Shown here: piece by piece, positions 1-10,232 of the stretch
Layout: each line of letters starts with the position of its first letter
Position numbering within the stretch: position 1 is the first letter of the stretch
DNA from: a bacterium
Lineage (GTDB): Bacteria > Armatimonadota > Zipacnadia > Zipacnadales > Zipacnadaceae
DNA: 64,000 nucleotides
Reading direction: 5' to 3'
Assembly: GCA_030603495.1 (NCBI GenBank)
Contig: JAUVXR010000004.1
Location: forward strand, 1 to 64,000
Program-made: the position numbers and the translations under genes
Notes under the pieces: generated by a model
What the model was told of the DNA's origin: nothing
What the model saw: only the letters and a program-made list of their open reading frames with translations
Database searches by the model: none

Positions 1-801
1 GAGCACGGGGTTCGCGCCATCAGGACCGCTACGTCGCCGGATTTCCGCCAGTGGACCGACCTGCGCTTCCTGATATATCCCAGCGCGCCGGTCGAACATC
101 CTGTTGCTGAACATCTTTACACCAACACGATTCAGCCCTACTACCGCGCGCCGCATTTCTATATGGGCTTTCCCATGCGTTTCACGCCCAAGAGGCAGTC
201 CTGGTACTATGAGAGGTACAAGCTAGAGCTGGGCGTCTCCGACGTGGTTTTCATGGCCAGCCGCGACGGTATTACTTTCCGGCGCTGGGGTGAGGCGTTC
301 ATTCGCCCCGGACCGCAAAGGCATCGGTGGGTCGCTCGCGACAACATGGTCGCTTGTGGGATGCTGGTGACGAAGTCTGACCGGCCCGGAGCGCCCGACG
401 AACTGTCCCTCTACTCAGTGGAAGGCTACTTCAGCCGTTCTCCGGACATTGACTACCAGCTACGCCGCTACACGATACGGATGGACGGCTTCGTTTCCTT
501 AAATGCGCCGCTGGCGGGTGGCGAGGTAGTGACCAAGCCGATCAGCTTCGACGACAAGCAGTTGGTGATCAACTTTGCCACCTCCGCCGCCGGCAGCATC
601 CGCGTTGAGTTGCAGGACGCCGAGGGCAAGGCAATTCCTGGATTTGCGCTGAACGATTGTCCGGAAATCTTCGGCGACGCCATCGAGCGGGTTGTCCGGT
701 GGGAAGGCGGCTCTGACGTCAGCGAGCTGGCGGGCATGCCGGTCCATCTGCGGCTGCTGCTCAAGGATGCCGATCTGTATTCGATCCAGTTCCGTCCCTA
801 A
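1..801 (+). CDS. Partial (5' truncated) secreted glycoside-hydrolase-like (five-bladed propeller type) protein, hypothetical
   Basis: Frame 1 is open from base 1 (EHGVRAIRTATSPDFRQWTDL...) through the 163..801 ORF; 'SPDFRQWTD' and 'MASRDGITFRRWGEAFI' look like GH32/43-type propeller blades. Confidence 0.6.
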   Translation, partial: EHGVRAIRTATSPDFRQWTDLRFLIYPSAPVEHPVAEHLYTNTIQPYYRAPHFYMGFPMRFTPKRQSWYYERYKLELGVSDVVFMASRDGITFRRWGEAFIRPGPQRHRWVARDNMVACGMLVTKSDRPGAPDELSLYSVEGYFSRSPDIDYQLRRYTIRMDGFVSLNAPLAGGEVVTKPISFDDKQLVINFATSAAGSIRVELQDAEGKAIPGFALNDCPEIFGDAIERVVRWEGGSDVSELAGMPVHLRLLLKDADLYSIQFRP

Positions 802-979
802 GTCGGGTTCATCCGGGGATGGTCAACCTTCTGAGCCTAGGTCGGCTCTGCGCCAGCGCACGGAGTACGCTGCACCGGAGGCGACGTGGGCGGCCATGCT
901 TGCGGGTAGCATTCTGCTCGCGGCAGGCTGGATCCACACCCGCCTCGCCGGCTATGGTGAACTGCTACCGAGGCTGTAA

Positions 980-1085
980 GGGCGGAAGCCACGCGCAAGA
1001 CCTCCAACATCGCCTGTCTATCCGCCTTGTACTGGAACTGCACCACGAAATCGTCGGCATAGAGCAGCATCAGCCTCTGCCCACG
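980..1085 (-). pseudogene. Group II intron-type reverse transcriptase fragment (YADD box)
   Basis: Minus-strand peptide RLMLLYADDFVVQFQYKADRQAMLEVLR matches the RT catalytic YADD motif context; no flanking RT domains remain. Confidence 0.65.
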
Positions 1086-1404
1086 GACTCCGCCGCACCC
1101 TCGTTCTTCTCTATCTTCTAGTAAACCCCCACATTTTCTCAGAATTTATGTTGGATAACATCAGGAAATGGGTATACTTTCATCGGCGTAAGCTAAAGAT
1201 AGCCTCTGGATATATAGCAGCACGTCGGAAACGCGATGAAACTTTGCTGCTGCATTCATGACGTACTAGGCGCCGTGAAGACAAGCCGCGCTTACGACGC
1301 GTCACAAACTGGTTTCGCTTGGGGACCTGCCCTGGCGGATTGCACTATGGACAGTCCGGTAGGTAGCCAGTTCCACGGGGGGCTGAGGAGGGAAATCGAT
1401 CGGC

Positions 1405-2163
1405 ATGATAACGATGACTACGTTAGGTTGTGCAGTCTGCGCGGCCTTCCCGGATCACAAGGGGACACATTATTCGGTAGACGAGATCTGGGCTCGGCTT
1501 CGCTACCACCGGCTCAGGTCGTGGGGCAAGTCAAAATGGATAGAGCTCCCCGACTGCTACAGCGCTAACGACTGCGCGATAATGGCAACGGCGCACATGA
1601 CCAACCACCCGGGGCTTCACAATGTGACGACCGGCTGCTACTTGTGCGAGGCTACCGCTGATTTTGACCCCGAGGCCTATAGTACAATCGAAGAGGCCAG
1701 CGAGGAATTGCTGGAAGATGAAGAGGTGGCCGAAGGCTTGGTGCAAACCGAAGCGCTGGCCCCGGACACCGACGTAGATGCAGAGCTCAAAACAGAAGAC
1801 GAGATTGCCGCTCCAGACGAGACTACGGAGCGGCTAAGACAGGAGGCCAGGCTGATGGCTGACCAAGACGCGAAGGGATATGTTGCATGGGTGAATGGCG
1901 GACTGCAGGTGGAGATACGGGCCAGTTCCAACGGTGGGTCTGGGTCTGATGTGGCGGCGCTGAAGAAGGCTCTGACGCGGTACGAGCCGCCCGATAACGT
2001 GCTGGTCACGGTGACCGAGACCCTGGGCAAAGGAGAAGCCTGGGTCACCATCGCCGTGAACTCCGGCGGCCAGGGCGCTCTGTTGGTGTCCGCGGGCAGC
2101 ATCGTGGACCAACTAGTGGATGCGGGCGTCTATGATGAGATCTTGCTGGTCAACGGTGGATAG
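1405..2163 (+). CDS. Hypothetical protein with two CxxC pairs in the N-terminal half and an acidic linker
   Basis: 252 aa ORF; CAVC and CYLC motifs; no competing long ORF with better composition. Confidence 0.5.
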   Translation: MITMTTLGCAVCAAFPDHKGTHYSVDEIWARLRYHRLRSWGKSKWIELPDCYSANDCAIMATAHMTNHPGLHNVTTGCYLCEATADFDPEAYSTIEEASEELLEDEEVAEGLVQTEALAPDTDVDAELKTEDEIAAPDETTERLRQEARLMADQDAKGYVAWVNGGLQVEIRASSNGGSGSDVAALKKALTRYEPPDNVLVTVTETLGKGEAWVTIAVNSGGQGALLVSAGSIVDQLVDAGVYDEILLVNGG

Positions 2164-2352
2164 CAAGTATTGTCAACCATGACGCAGCAGTCAGCTTGGC
2201 GCTTGCCGTTGGGGCTGTGACAGACCACCGCGGCACCCGGGCAGCGGCCCAGCAAGGAGCAGTTGATGCCAATGCTTCATCGAAGACGCGCACAGGCGGC
2301 ACCGGCGCAACTGACAGAGCCGGAGCACAGCACAGACACAAGGAGGAATCAG

Positions 2353-2655
2353 ATGGACCCCAAGCCGATGATCGAGATAATCGCGGGGAAGCGCTACCGA
2401 ACCGAGGCTGCAGAGCTACTTGCCGCCGATTCCTACTTCGATGGCGACAGCTATGAGCGCGCGGGTCGCAACACGTTCCTATTCCGCACCCCCAACGGGA
2501 ACTACTTCATGCAGCACCAGACAACCTGGGAGCGGGAGCGGGACTGTTTGACCCCTCTAGCGCGCGACGAAGCAGTGCGCATCTTCACTGAGTTGCCGGT
2601 GAAGAAGGCTGACTTTGAGGACGCCTTCCCTGGCATCAAAGTGGAGGACGCCTGA
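2353..2655 (+). CDS. Hypothetical small protein
   Basis: AGGAGG at 2341 followed by ATG at 2353; MDPKPMIEIIAGKRYRTEAAELLA... Confidence 0.6.
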   Translation: MDPKPMIEIIAGKRYRTEAAELLAADSYFDGDSYERAGRNTFLFRTPNGNYFMQHQTTWERERDCLTPLARDEAVRIFTELPVKKADFEDAFPGIKVEDA

Positions 2656-2997
2656 GTCGTCGGTTGCGGGGTCGCTGTTGGCGTCTACGCCTGCTTGCCT
2701 GGCCGGCTACGGCGACCTGCTGCCGAGGCTCTGAAGACGCGAGCCTGCCCCCCAAACTGTGGTAACGTCACGACATCCGTGGAGCAATCGCCGTTGACCT
2801 CTTCTCCGGCCGGCTCAGAATTCCTCCTCACTGGCACCAATCCCGAGAAGGTTTGCCGCCAGCATAAGAGAAATATCTCTGGCAAACGGAACTTTTTGCA
2901 GGTGTTAGTTGTCTATCAGTATAATAGTAGACTGCATAGCTGGTGATGTAGCAGCCAGCCCTCGATAGCCTCACCACGATAGCGGAGGTGGGTAGTG

Positions 2998-4143
2998 ATG
3001 GTAAAGACCACAGGAAACGCTAAAGCACTGTTCGTATCTTTGCTTCTCCTGACTGCCCCGCAAATCGTCCTCGCTTGTGTCTGGTATCCGCACACAGCCA
3101 TTACCGATGTGGAGATCACTGCTCCTGCTGATGGTGCGAAAATCTGCGCCTCCTTGCCGTCCGCAGATACGGAAGTAGCCTGTTCGTGCACAGAGGAGAG
3201 CGATACTGACAAGCGGGTAGCCGACACTACGACGTACCCTGCCGATTGTCTGACCTATACTTGGTCAAAATCACGCGGGAGTTGGAAAAACGGAGTAAAC
3301 ACAGGTCGTAATGTGACCTGGATTGCCCCGGATACGCCTTCGGGTTCCGTGAACGGCGATTGGATAAAAGTAACCATCACCGACGCTGCTGTCATCCCGC
3401 CAGGTGAGAGTGGCGACCGTGATGACGAGGACGAAACGGCCACTATCTATGTAACGGTTCACGGAGGGGGCATCTACTCTGATGCTCCGGAGGGCGAGTG
3501 GCTCTATCTGAAGTGTCCAGCTAGTTCCTCTCCTACCCAATGCTGGTGGGTATTGGAGCAGCCTGCAGGTACGACCTACTTATGGGAGATTACCCAAGGG
3601 GACACTAAAGCCCACATTGTAGGCTCCAGCAGCAATCGTACGGTAATACTCCAAGGCGATGCGGCAAGTGCAGCGAGATTAGACGTTCACCTTCAGGTGA
3701 CTTGCACTGTTGGCGGACATAGCTGCGAGTCAACTTGCGCTCTAACCGTGCACACACCAAGCCAAGCTGAGAGCAGCCAGGCGATCCTGGGCTTTCAATC
3801 CTGGTCCGGGCCTCCCCTCTGGGAGATGCAGAGAAACGTGAGTTATTACATTCGTAACCAGTTTAGCATAGCTCTCGTGGGAGCTTGGTGGGATGAAACC
3901 TGGAGCAACCAAGTAGGTCCTGGGTGTGCCTCGATTGGGCAGGGCGATGGTTCCTCGGGTGCAGGTGGATTAGTTACTGACGTCCTTTATTGGTGGCAGA
4001 CTTTTGCGTGGAGAGGCGCCGGATTTGGCATCTGCCAAGCGGATCAAACCATCAGTGTGGATGGATGCCCGTCAGCTGGCGACTTCTGGGCGAATGAGCT
4101 TACATATACAGAAGAGCCCATGATCACAGTCACGCCCCAATAA
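2998..4143 (+). CDS. Hypothetical secreted protein (signal peptide, Ig/PKD-like segments)
   Basis: GGAGGT upstream of ATG; hydrophobic N-terminal signal ALFVSLLLLTAPQIVLA|C. Confidence 0.65.
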   Translation: MVKTTGNAKALFVSLLLLTAPQIVLACVWYPHTAITDVEITAPADGAKICASLPSADTEVACSCTEESDTDKRVADTTTYPADCLTYTWSKSRGSWKNGVNTGRNVTWIAPDTPSGSVNGDWIKVTITDAAVIPPGESGDRDDEDETATIYVTVHGGGIYSDAPEGEWLYLKCPASSSPTQCWWVLEQPAGTTYLWEITQGDTKAHIVGSSSNRTVILQGDAASAARLDVHLQVTCTVGGHSCESTCALTVHTPSQAESSQAILGFQSWSGPPLWEMQRNVSYYIRNQFSIALVGAWWDETWSNQVGPGCASIGQGDGSSGAGGLVTDVLYWWQTFAWRGAGFGICQADQTISVDGCPSAGDFWANELTYTEEPMITVTPQ

Positions 4144-4264
4144 GCTCGGAATTATAGAAAGAACTGAGCGCATGCAGTGAAAAGGTATAATGTGGACAAT
4201 ACAGGAAACTCTTAATAGAACCAAGTGGCGGTTGGCGGACAAACTATAGTGAAGGTGGTGCACA

Positions 4265-5137
4265 ATGATGCAGAATTGGTTCCGACACAACATTTTGGTG
4301 GTTGTCGCGGCGGTTATTTTGCTGGGTGTTGGTATGAGTCTTGGTTTTCGAGTAACGGGTGAATCAATGGCAGAAGAACAGGCGGGAGCTCCGGCAAAGA
4401 CGGGGACGCCGTCGGAATTGGCTTCGCCAGATGAAGTTGTTGTCGGAGTGTCTCCAGGCCCAGGGGAGGATGCCATATGGCTAAAGCACTTCCCACCGGC
4501 CAAGCCAGCGCTGCACTTGACTGACACCATTGAAAGTTTCTCGGCCACGGACGACTGTGTCCCCAATATATTGAGGACCCTAGCCAATAATTTTGGGCTG
4601 CGGTATGGGATCGAAGTGATTCCTTGGAAAACTCCTGCACAGCCGGGCAAAAGCGGTTCACTAGATGTCGAGAATATGAGCGTGCGTGAAACTCTTGACG
4701 AGATTCTGACCATTGATTCTCGCTACACGTGGAACAGGGATAGGGAATATGTCAACTTTGTGTTGGGCGATGCCTACAAAATGCCGGACTATCCGCTCAA
4801 TATTGTCATTCCCAAGTTCGAAGTTACGGAAGAACCGTATGCACGCGCGATTCAGAGAATAATGGTGATCGTTCAGGAAGAGACTGGCTTCGGAAGCGGT
4901 ATGGGGCTCCGCCATCCACCCGACTTTGGACCTCAGGTTACTACCTTTCTTGAGGATGCCACACCACGGCAGATACTGAATGAGATAGCTCGTCAGAGCT
5001 CTATGTCCTGGGAGATTCATAGTTTTGAGCGTGACAAGGGAGTTGTCATAATGGGTCGCAAGGTAGGAGTTCCTGAAAAGGGTTGTGGCTGCGGTCAAGA
5101 CAGCACTGCTCCACAACCGGCCATAGCGACCGACTGA
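4265..5137 (+). CDS. Membrane-anchored hypothetical protein, secretin/TonB short N-terminal-like repeats
   Basis: N-terminal TM segment; SLDVENMSVRETLDEILTIDSRYTW resembles STN/secretin N-domain patterns. Confidence 0.5.
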   Translation: MMQNWFRHNILVVVAAVILLGVGMSLGFRVTGESMAEEQAGAPAKTGTPSELASPDEVVVGVSPGPGEDAIWLKHFPPAKPALHLTDTIESFSATDDCVPNILRTLANNFGLRYGIEVIPWKTPAQPGKSGSLDVENMSVRETLDEILTIDSRYTWNRDREYVNFVLGDAYKMPDYPLNIVIPKFEVTEEPYARAIQRIMVIVQEETGFGSGMGLRHPPDFGPQVTTFLEDATPRQILNEIARQSSMSWEIHSFERDKGVVIMGRKVGVPEKGCGCGQDSTAPQPAIATD

Positions 5138-5296
5138 GTGTCTCTTCCTAACTAAGGCCCTGCATGTAGAAGGCGATGTAGACAGCGGTGGGGGCTCTGT
5201 ATCGCCTTGTTGCTGACTCTGGAACTTCTCCAGCTTGCACTGTGCCTCCTCTTTTAGAAGGGGCATCCTTGCCCCGACCTCCTTGCGTGACTCCGA

Positions 5297-7651
5297 CTAG
5301 ACCTTCTCCAGCCCGGCGTACTCCGCCAGCAGCCTCTTTACGCCCTGGTCGGGGAAGGCCACGACGAGCGTAGCGCCGGTCTTCTCTTCCTTGATGCTGA
5401 CGACCATGCCCTCGCCGAACTGCGCATGCTTGACCTTGTCACCGACTGAGTATTCCCCGGCGGCGTATGGCTCTGTCTTCTGGCGGACTTGGGCCTTGCG
5501 GCGCTTCTTGGGCTTCTTCTGAGCGTCGCCGCTGGCGGCGGTGCCCCGTGCCTGCGCCCGCGAGAGCACCTTGGTCAGGTCGAGACGACGGCCGGTCATC
5601 TGCATCTCAGATTCGAGTTCCGGCGTTGCGATGAGCTGACGATCGGCCAGCGGAGTTCCGCATTCCTGCACAATATCGGCGGGCAGATGCTTCAGGAAGC
5701 GCGAAGGCAGCATCGGGCGGGTCTCGCCGAAGATTGTCCGACGGCTGCAATGGCTGATATAGAGTCGCTTCTGGGCCCGGGTTATTCCGACATAGCACAA
5801 GCGGCGTTCCTCCTCCAGCTCTGCCGGGTCGCTCATACTGCGATAGTGGGGGAGGACCTCTTCCTCCAGGCCGACCAGAAAGACCCGGGGGAACTCCAGA
5901 CCCTTGGCGCTGTGCAGGGTCATCAGCGAGACGGCTGAGTCCAGTGACTCCGCCTGGTCAATGTCGGAAATGAGGGAGATACGCTCCAGGAAGGCCGCCA
6001 GGGAGGGCTCTTCGGCTGAGTTCTCAAAGGCAGCCGCTGCGGTGATGAACTCCTCAACGTTTTCGGCCCGCTCAGCGTCGTCGGCTCGCTCTGACTGGCG
6101 CAGCCGTGGCAGGTAGCCACTGCGCGTGACTACCTCCTCGACGAACCTGCGCAGCCCCAGCTTGTCGCGGCGCCGGCGCAGCGCAGTCATCATATCGTAG
6201 AAGTCGGCTACCGCGTGTTGTTGGGCAAGCCGCAGCTCCTCGTGGACCTCGGGTATCCCGCAGACTTCGAGCAGAGTATTGCCCAGCTTGTAGGCGGCGG
6301 CGTCGAGCGTCTGGAGTGTCCTAGTCCCGATGCCACGCGTTGGCCGGTTGATGATGCGCCGCAGCGAGAGCGAATCACTGGGGTTGTACAACACCTTCAG
6401 GTAGGCGATCACGTCCTTGATCTCGGCCCGGTCGTAGAAGCGTACGCCCCCGACGATCTCGTAGGGGATGCCCGCGTCGAGCAGCACTTCTTCGAAGACC
6501 CGCGACATCGCATTGGTCCGATACAGTATGGCATAGCTGCCCGGGGCGACGTTGTGCACGAGAATCTCAGTGTGAATCTCTGCGCCTACCCACTCAGCTT
6601 CTTCCTGTTCGTTGACCGCGTGGTAGAGGAGAGGGCGGTCACCGGGGGGGTTGTCAGTCCACAGCTTCTTCTCGGCGCGGCTGGGGTTATGCCGAATTAC
6701 CTCGTAGGCACAGTTGATGATATTGCCGGTCGAGCGGTAGTTCTGTTCGAGCTTGAAGATTTGGGCCTCGGGGAAATACTCTTGGAAGGCCAGGATCAGT
6801 TGCACGTTGGCCCCCCGCCATCCATAGATGCTCTGGTCGTCGTCGCCGACCACGCAGAGGTTGCGGTGCTTGTCGGTAAGCAGCCTGATCAGGGAAAACT
6901 GCGCGAAGTTGATATCCTGGTACTCGTCAACCAGTACATATTTATACTGCTTGTGGTACTTCCTGGCGGTTTTGGCGGAATCGCGCAGCAGTCGGACTCC
7001 GTGCAGGATCAAGTCGTCGAAATCCAGCGCATGATTGGCCCCCAGCCGCTCCTGGTAAGCACGGTAGACGCGCTTGGCCTCGAGCTGGAGTGGATTGCCT
7101 TGCGCTGGCGAGTAGTCCGCCGGCTCCAGCAGGTCGTTCTTGGCGTTGCTAATCTCCCAGTGGATACTGTCTGGGCTGCATAGCTCGGCGTCAATATTGA
7201 GCGCTGACAGCGTCTCCTTGATGAGCATACGCTGGTCGGCCTCGTCGTAGATGACGAAGTCAGGCTCGATGCCAATGATATTGCCATCGGCGCGCAGCAT
7301 CCGCGCACAGAACGAGTGGAACGTCCCCGCCCAGACCCGGGCCGCCCCTTCGCCCACGAGCTGCTCAATGCGCTCTTGCATCTCCCCGGCGGCCTTGTTC
7401 GTGAAGGTCACCGCCAGGATCTGCTCGGGGGGCACGTCCAGCTCGTGAACCATATAGGCAATGCGGTAGGTGAGCACGCGCGTCTTACCGCTGCCGGCGC
7501 CGGCAAAGATCAACACCGGCCCGTCAGTGGCCTGCACCGCCTCGCGCTGCTCTGGATTGAGGTCGTCGAGAATGGTCAAAAGCGTATCACCGTGAGAACT
7601 GCTGGATTTCACACGCACTGGCCGAAGGCTGTCAGCAACAGCGGCGGCCAA
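5297..7651 (-). CDS. pcrA: UvrD/PcrA-type ATP-dependent DNA helicase
   Basis: LNPEQREAVQATDGPVLIFAGAGSGKT, VDEYQDIN, GDDDQSIYGWRGA, LMTLHSAKGLEF, YVGITRA motifs. Confidence 0.97.
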   Translation of the reverse strand: MAAAVADSLRPVRVKSSSSHGDTLLTILDDLNPEQREAVQATDGPVLIFAGAGSGKTRVLTYRIAYMVHELDVPPEQILAVTFTNKAAGEMQERIEQLVGEGAARVWAGTFHSFCARMLRADGNIIGIEPDFVIYDEADQRMLIKETLSALNIDAELCSPDSIHWEISNAKNDLLEPADYSPAQGNPLQLEAKRVYRAYQERLGANHALDFDDLILHGVRLLRDSAKTARKYHKQYKYVLVDEYQDINFAQFSLIRLLTDKHRNLCVVGDDDQSIYGWRGANVQLILAFQEYFPEAQIFKLEQNYRSTGNIINCAYEVIRHNPSRAEKKLWTDNPPGDRPLLYHAVNEQEEAEWVGAEIHTEILVHNVAPGSYAILYRTNAMSRVFEEVLLDAGIPYEIVGGVRFYDRAEIKDVIAYLKVLYNPSDSLSLRRIINRPTRGIGTRTLQTLDAAAYKLGNTLLEVCGIPEVHEELRLAQQHAVADFYDMMTALRRRRDKLGLRRFVEEVVTRSGYLPRLRQSERADDAERAENVEEFITAAAAFENSAEEPSLAAFLERISLISDIDQAESLDSAVSLMTLHSAKGLEFPRVFLVGLEEEVLPHYRSMSDPAELEEERRLCYVGITRAQKRLYISHCSRRTIFGETRPMLPSRFLKHLPADIVQECGTPLADRQLIATPELESEMQMTGRRLDLTKVLSRAQARGTAASGDAQKKPKKRRKAQVRQKTEPYAAGEYSVGDKVKHAQFGEGMVVSIKEEKTGATLVVAFPDQGVKRLLAEYAGLEKV

Positions 7652-7680
7652 TGCATCAACAAACGATGGGGGGGCGCTTC

Positions 7681-8175
7681 TCAGTCCTCAGTGGGGGGCG
7701 GCGCTGTCCACTTTGGTGCTTCGGTTGGCATTTGGCAGCTTTCTTGGTCGGCTGCTTCTGCTGGCGCCGTTTCTTGTGCCGGCTCTTCGTCCTCTGCCAC
7801 CGGCGTCTCGTCCTCAAGATCCAGCACTAATTCCTCACCGGGCCCGGCCTCGCGGCGGATCTCTTCAATTTGCCCCTGGAGCTCCCTTGTCTCCGCCCCG
7901 ATTTCGTCTATGTGCAGGCAATCGCTGAGGATGTCACGGTTGCGCACCTTGCCGCGAGTGTGCAGCGAATAGGCCTTCTTGCCCATCGTCAGCAGAAGCT
8001 GGTGGCGCTCGCGGCGGAGCAAGCGAATCTGGGCGGCGAGCCTCTGAATCCCCGCCTGGCGATCAATCGTTTCGGCCAAGCCGGAGACCCTCTCCCTACT
8101 GCCGCGGAAGAACTCGCTCAGGACCTGTTTGATTTGTCCCCAGAGGCTATCTGTAGATGTGTCAGAGCTGCTCAT
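7681..8175 (-). CDS. Hypothetical coiled-coil protein
   Basis: 164 aa ORF, charged helical middle and acidic/proline-rich tail; co-oriented with neighbours. Confidence 0.55.
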   Translation of the reverse strand: MSSSDTSTDSLWGQIKQVLSEFFRGSRERVSGLAETIDRQAGIQRLAAQIRLLRRERHQLLLTMGKKAYSLHTRGKVRNRDILSDCLHIDEIGAETRELQGQIEEIRREAGPGEELVLDLEDETPVAEDEEPAQETAPAEAADQESCQMPTEAPKWTAPPPTED

Positions 8176-8225
8176 ATTGTACTATCACCTCACACATGGT
8201 GTCATCGCCGCCAGATGCTGCCCGT

Positions 8226-9173
8226 CTAGTCGCGCAGAACCGAAAGCGGCCGTTCATCCAGCCGATGCAGGCCGGCATCCAGCGCTGCCTGCACCGCGTC
8301 CCGATACTCGGCTAAAGTGGGGCGCCGGTTGATCTCGTTGACTTCCCCGGCCCGGTAGCAGGGCCGGTACTGCGCCATCACATTGACATACGTACCCGTG
8401 CTTAGGTTCGCCAGGAAGCGCATTATGCCTTCGCTGCCGGCTAGATTGTTGGGCAGGACGAGGTGCCGAACCAGCAAGCCGTGCTGCGCCAGACCACGTT
8501 CGTCAATCTGTAAGTCCCCCACCTGCCGGTGCATCTCGGCGATGGCCGCTTTCATCCGCTCTGGATAGTCCGACGCGCCGGACAGGCGAGCCGCGACCAG
8601 GCCGTCGCTGTACTTCGCATCGGGCATATATATATCTACAACGCCTGCCAGCAGCGTGAGAGTCTCCACTGACTCGTAACCGCCGCAATTGTAGACCAGT
8701 GGGACTGCCAACCCTTGCTCGGCGGCAATCACCAGCGCTTCGAGTATCTGGGGGACGAAGTGAGTCGGCGTCACCAGATTGATATTGTGGCAGCCGAGGC
8801 GCTGTAGCTCAAGCATAGAGTCGGCCAGCCGCTCGTCACTGACCGCCCGCCCGCGTCCCAGGTGGCTGATGTCATGGTTCTGGCAGAATATACAGCCCAG
8901 CGAACAGTTGGTGAGGAAAATCGTCCCCGATCCGCCCAGACCGACCAAGGGTCGCTCTTCGCCGAAGTGGGGGCCGTGGCTGGCAACCACTGCCTCGCGG
9001 CCGCTACGGCAAAAGCCCGTCTCGCCGGAAAGCCGATTGACTCGACACTCCCTGGGGCAGAGGCGGCATTCGCTAAGCACCTCCACCGCGCGATCGCGGC
9101 GTTTGGCCAATTCACCTGTGCGTAGCAGCGCTTGGTAGGCTGGCACAGACCTATCACCAGTCACGCAGACCAT
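8226..9173 (-). CDS. Radical SAM protein, PflA-like (COG1313 type)
   Basis: CRLCPRECRVNRLSGETGFCRSG and radical SAM CxxxCxxC in NCSLGCIFCQNHDIS. Confidence 0.85.
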   Translation of the reverse strand: MVCVTGDRSVPAYQALLRTGELAKRRDRAVEVLSECRLCPRECRVNRLSGETGFCRSGREAVVASHGPHFGEERPLVGLGGSGTIFLTNCSLGCIFCQNHDISHLGRGRAVSDERLADSMLELQRLGCHNINLVTPTHFVPQILEALVIAAEQGLAVPLVYNCGGYESVETLTLLAGVVDIYMPDAKYSDGLVAARLSGASDYPERMKAAIAEMHRQVGDLQIDERGLAQHGLLVRHLVLPNNLAGSEGIMRFLANLSTGTYVNVMAQYRPCYRAGEVNEINRRPTLAEYRDAVQAALDAGLHRLDERPLSVLRD

Positions 9174-9921
9174 CCATCAGTGAGCCGAGATTACCCAGGT
9201 CCTGGTAGCTGGTCACGTCGAAGTGAGCAGGTGTAATCGAGATCTTGTTTTCGGCGATTGCGGCAATGTCTGTGTCTGGGGCACTGTCGGACTCTTTGGG
9301 GTCTCCGGTGAGCCAGTAGTAGACGTCGCCGCGTGGGTCTTGGCGCTTCTCAATACGGTTAAGGTAAGCTCGGCGGCCCAGCCGGGTAATGGCGATGCCC
9401 GCGATCTTCTCGTAAGATACGGCCGGCACATTCACGTTCAGGAAGCAGTCGGCGGGCAGAGCAGTATCGGGCAGGACGCTGGCTAGCTTGGCGGCGAAGC
9501 GGGCCGCGGGGCCGAAGCTAACTTCGTTGTAGGAGGTAACCGAAATCGCAAAGCTGCGTATCCCCTGGATGGCCGCCTCCATCGCCGCCGAGACCGTACC
9601 CGAGTAGAGCATCTCTTCACCGAGGTTCGCCCCGCCGTTGATGCCGGCAATCACCAGGTCTGGGGGGGCTGCTCCGGTCAGAGCGCCGAGGATCACACAG
9701 TCTGCCGGTGTGCCGTTGCATGAGAAGACCTCCCCGCGCACATCGGGGAGGTTCACTGGCTGCATTCGTAGCGGCTTGTGCAGCGTGACGGCGTGGCCGG
9801 CGGCGCTCTGCTCGCGTTCAGGTGCGACGACCCGGACCTGGTTTGCCTCTTGCAGGCTGATGACCAGGGCATGCAGCCCGGGCGCATGAACTCCGTCATC
9901 ATTGGTTACCAGTATGCGCAT
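9154..9921 (-). CDS. surE: 5'/3'-nucleotidase SurE
   Basis: MRILVTNDDGVHAPGL...APEREQSAAGHAVTLHKPL...ADCVILG...GINGGANLGEEMLYSGTVSAAMEA. Confidence 0.96.
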   Translation of the reverse strand: MRILVTNDDGVHAPGLHALVISLQEANQVRVVAPEREQSAAGHAVTLHKPLRMQPVNLPDVRGEVFSCNGTPADCVILGALTGAAPPDLVIAGINGGANLGEEMLYSGTVSAAMEAAIQGIRSFAISVTSYNEVSFGPAARFAAKLASVLPDTALPADCFLNVNVPAVSYEKIAGIAITRLGRRAYLNRIEKRQDPRGDVYYWLTGDPKESDSAPDTDIAAIAENKISITPAHFDVTSYQDLGNLGSLMDGLRDW

Positions 9922-10232
9922 CTCTGTGACCTTTCGGGGCGGCGGGTATCACAGATTTGTTGCTATTGTCGAATCACGTGTTCCTAATCCGTTTCACTCA
10001 ATCCGCTACCCCAGGGCTCGATCAGGATGGCCCTCGTGCTCGTGCTACCACAGTCGGTGGCAAGGTAGGCCAGAAGCGTAAGCTTATGGTTCTCCCGACC
10101 CGGCGTTGTCCTGTCTCATGCTGTCGGGTATGCATTTCCTTGCCCTCCCCTCTACCTCAAACGGCTTACCTACTGCATGGTGGGTGCGGCAGACAGTCAA
10201 GCTGTCAATGAGCGGCGAATACCTTTGTGCCA

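Noticed and set aside
6215-7183. 322-aa plus-strand ORF opposite pcrA
   Set aside because: Shadow ORF antisense to a clear UvrD-family helicase; no recognisable motifs. The same reasoning removes most long antisense ORFs opposite recJ, serA, the DUF4838 gene and others.
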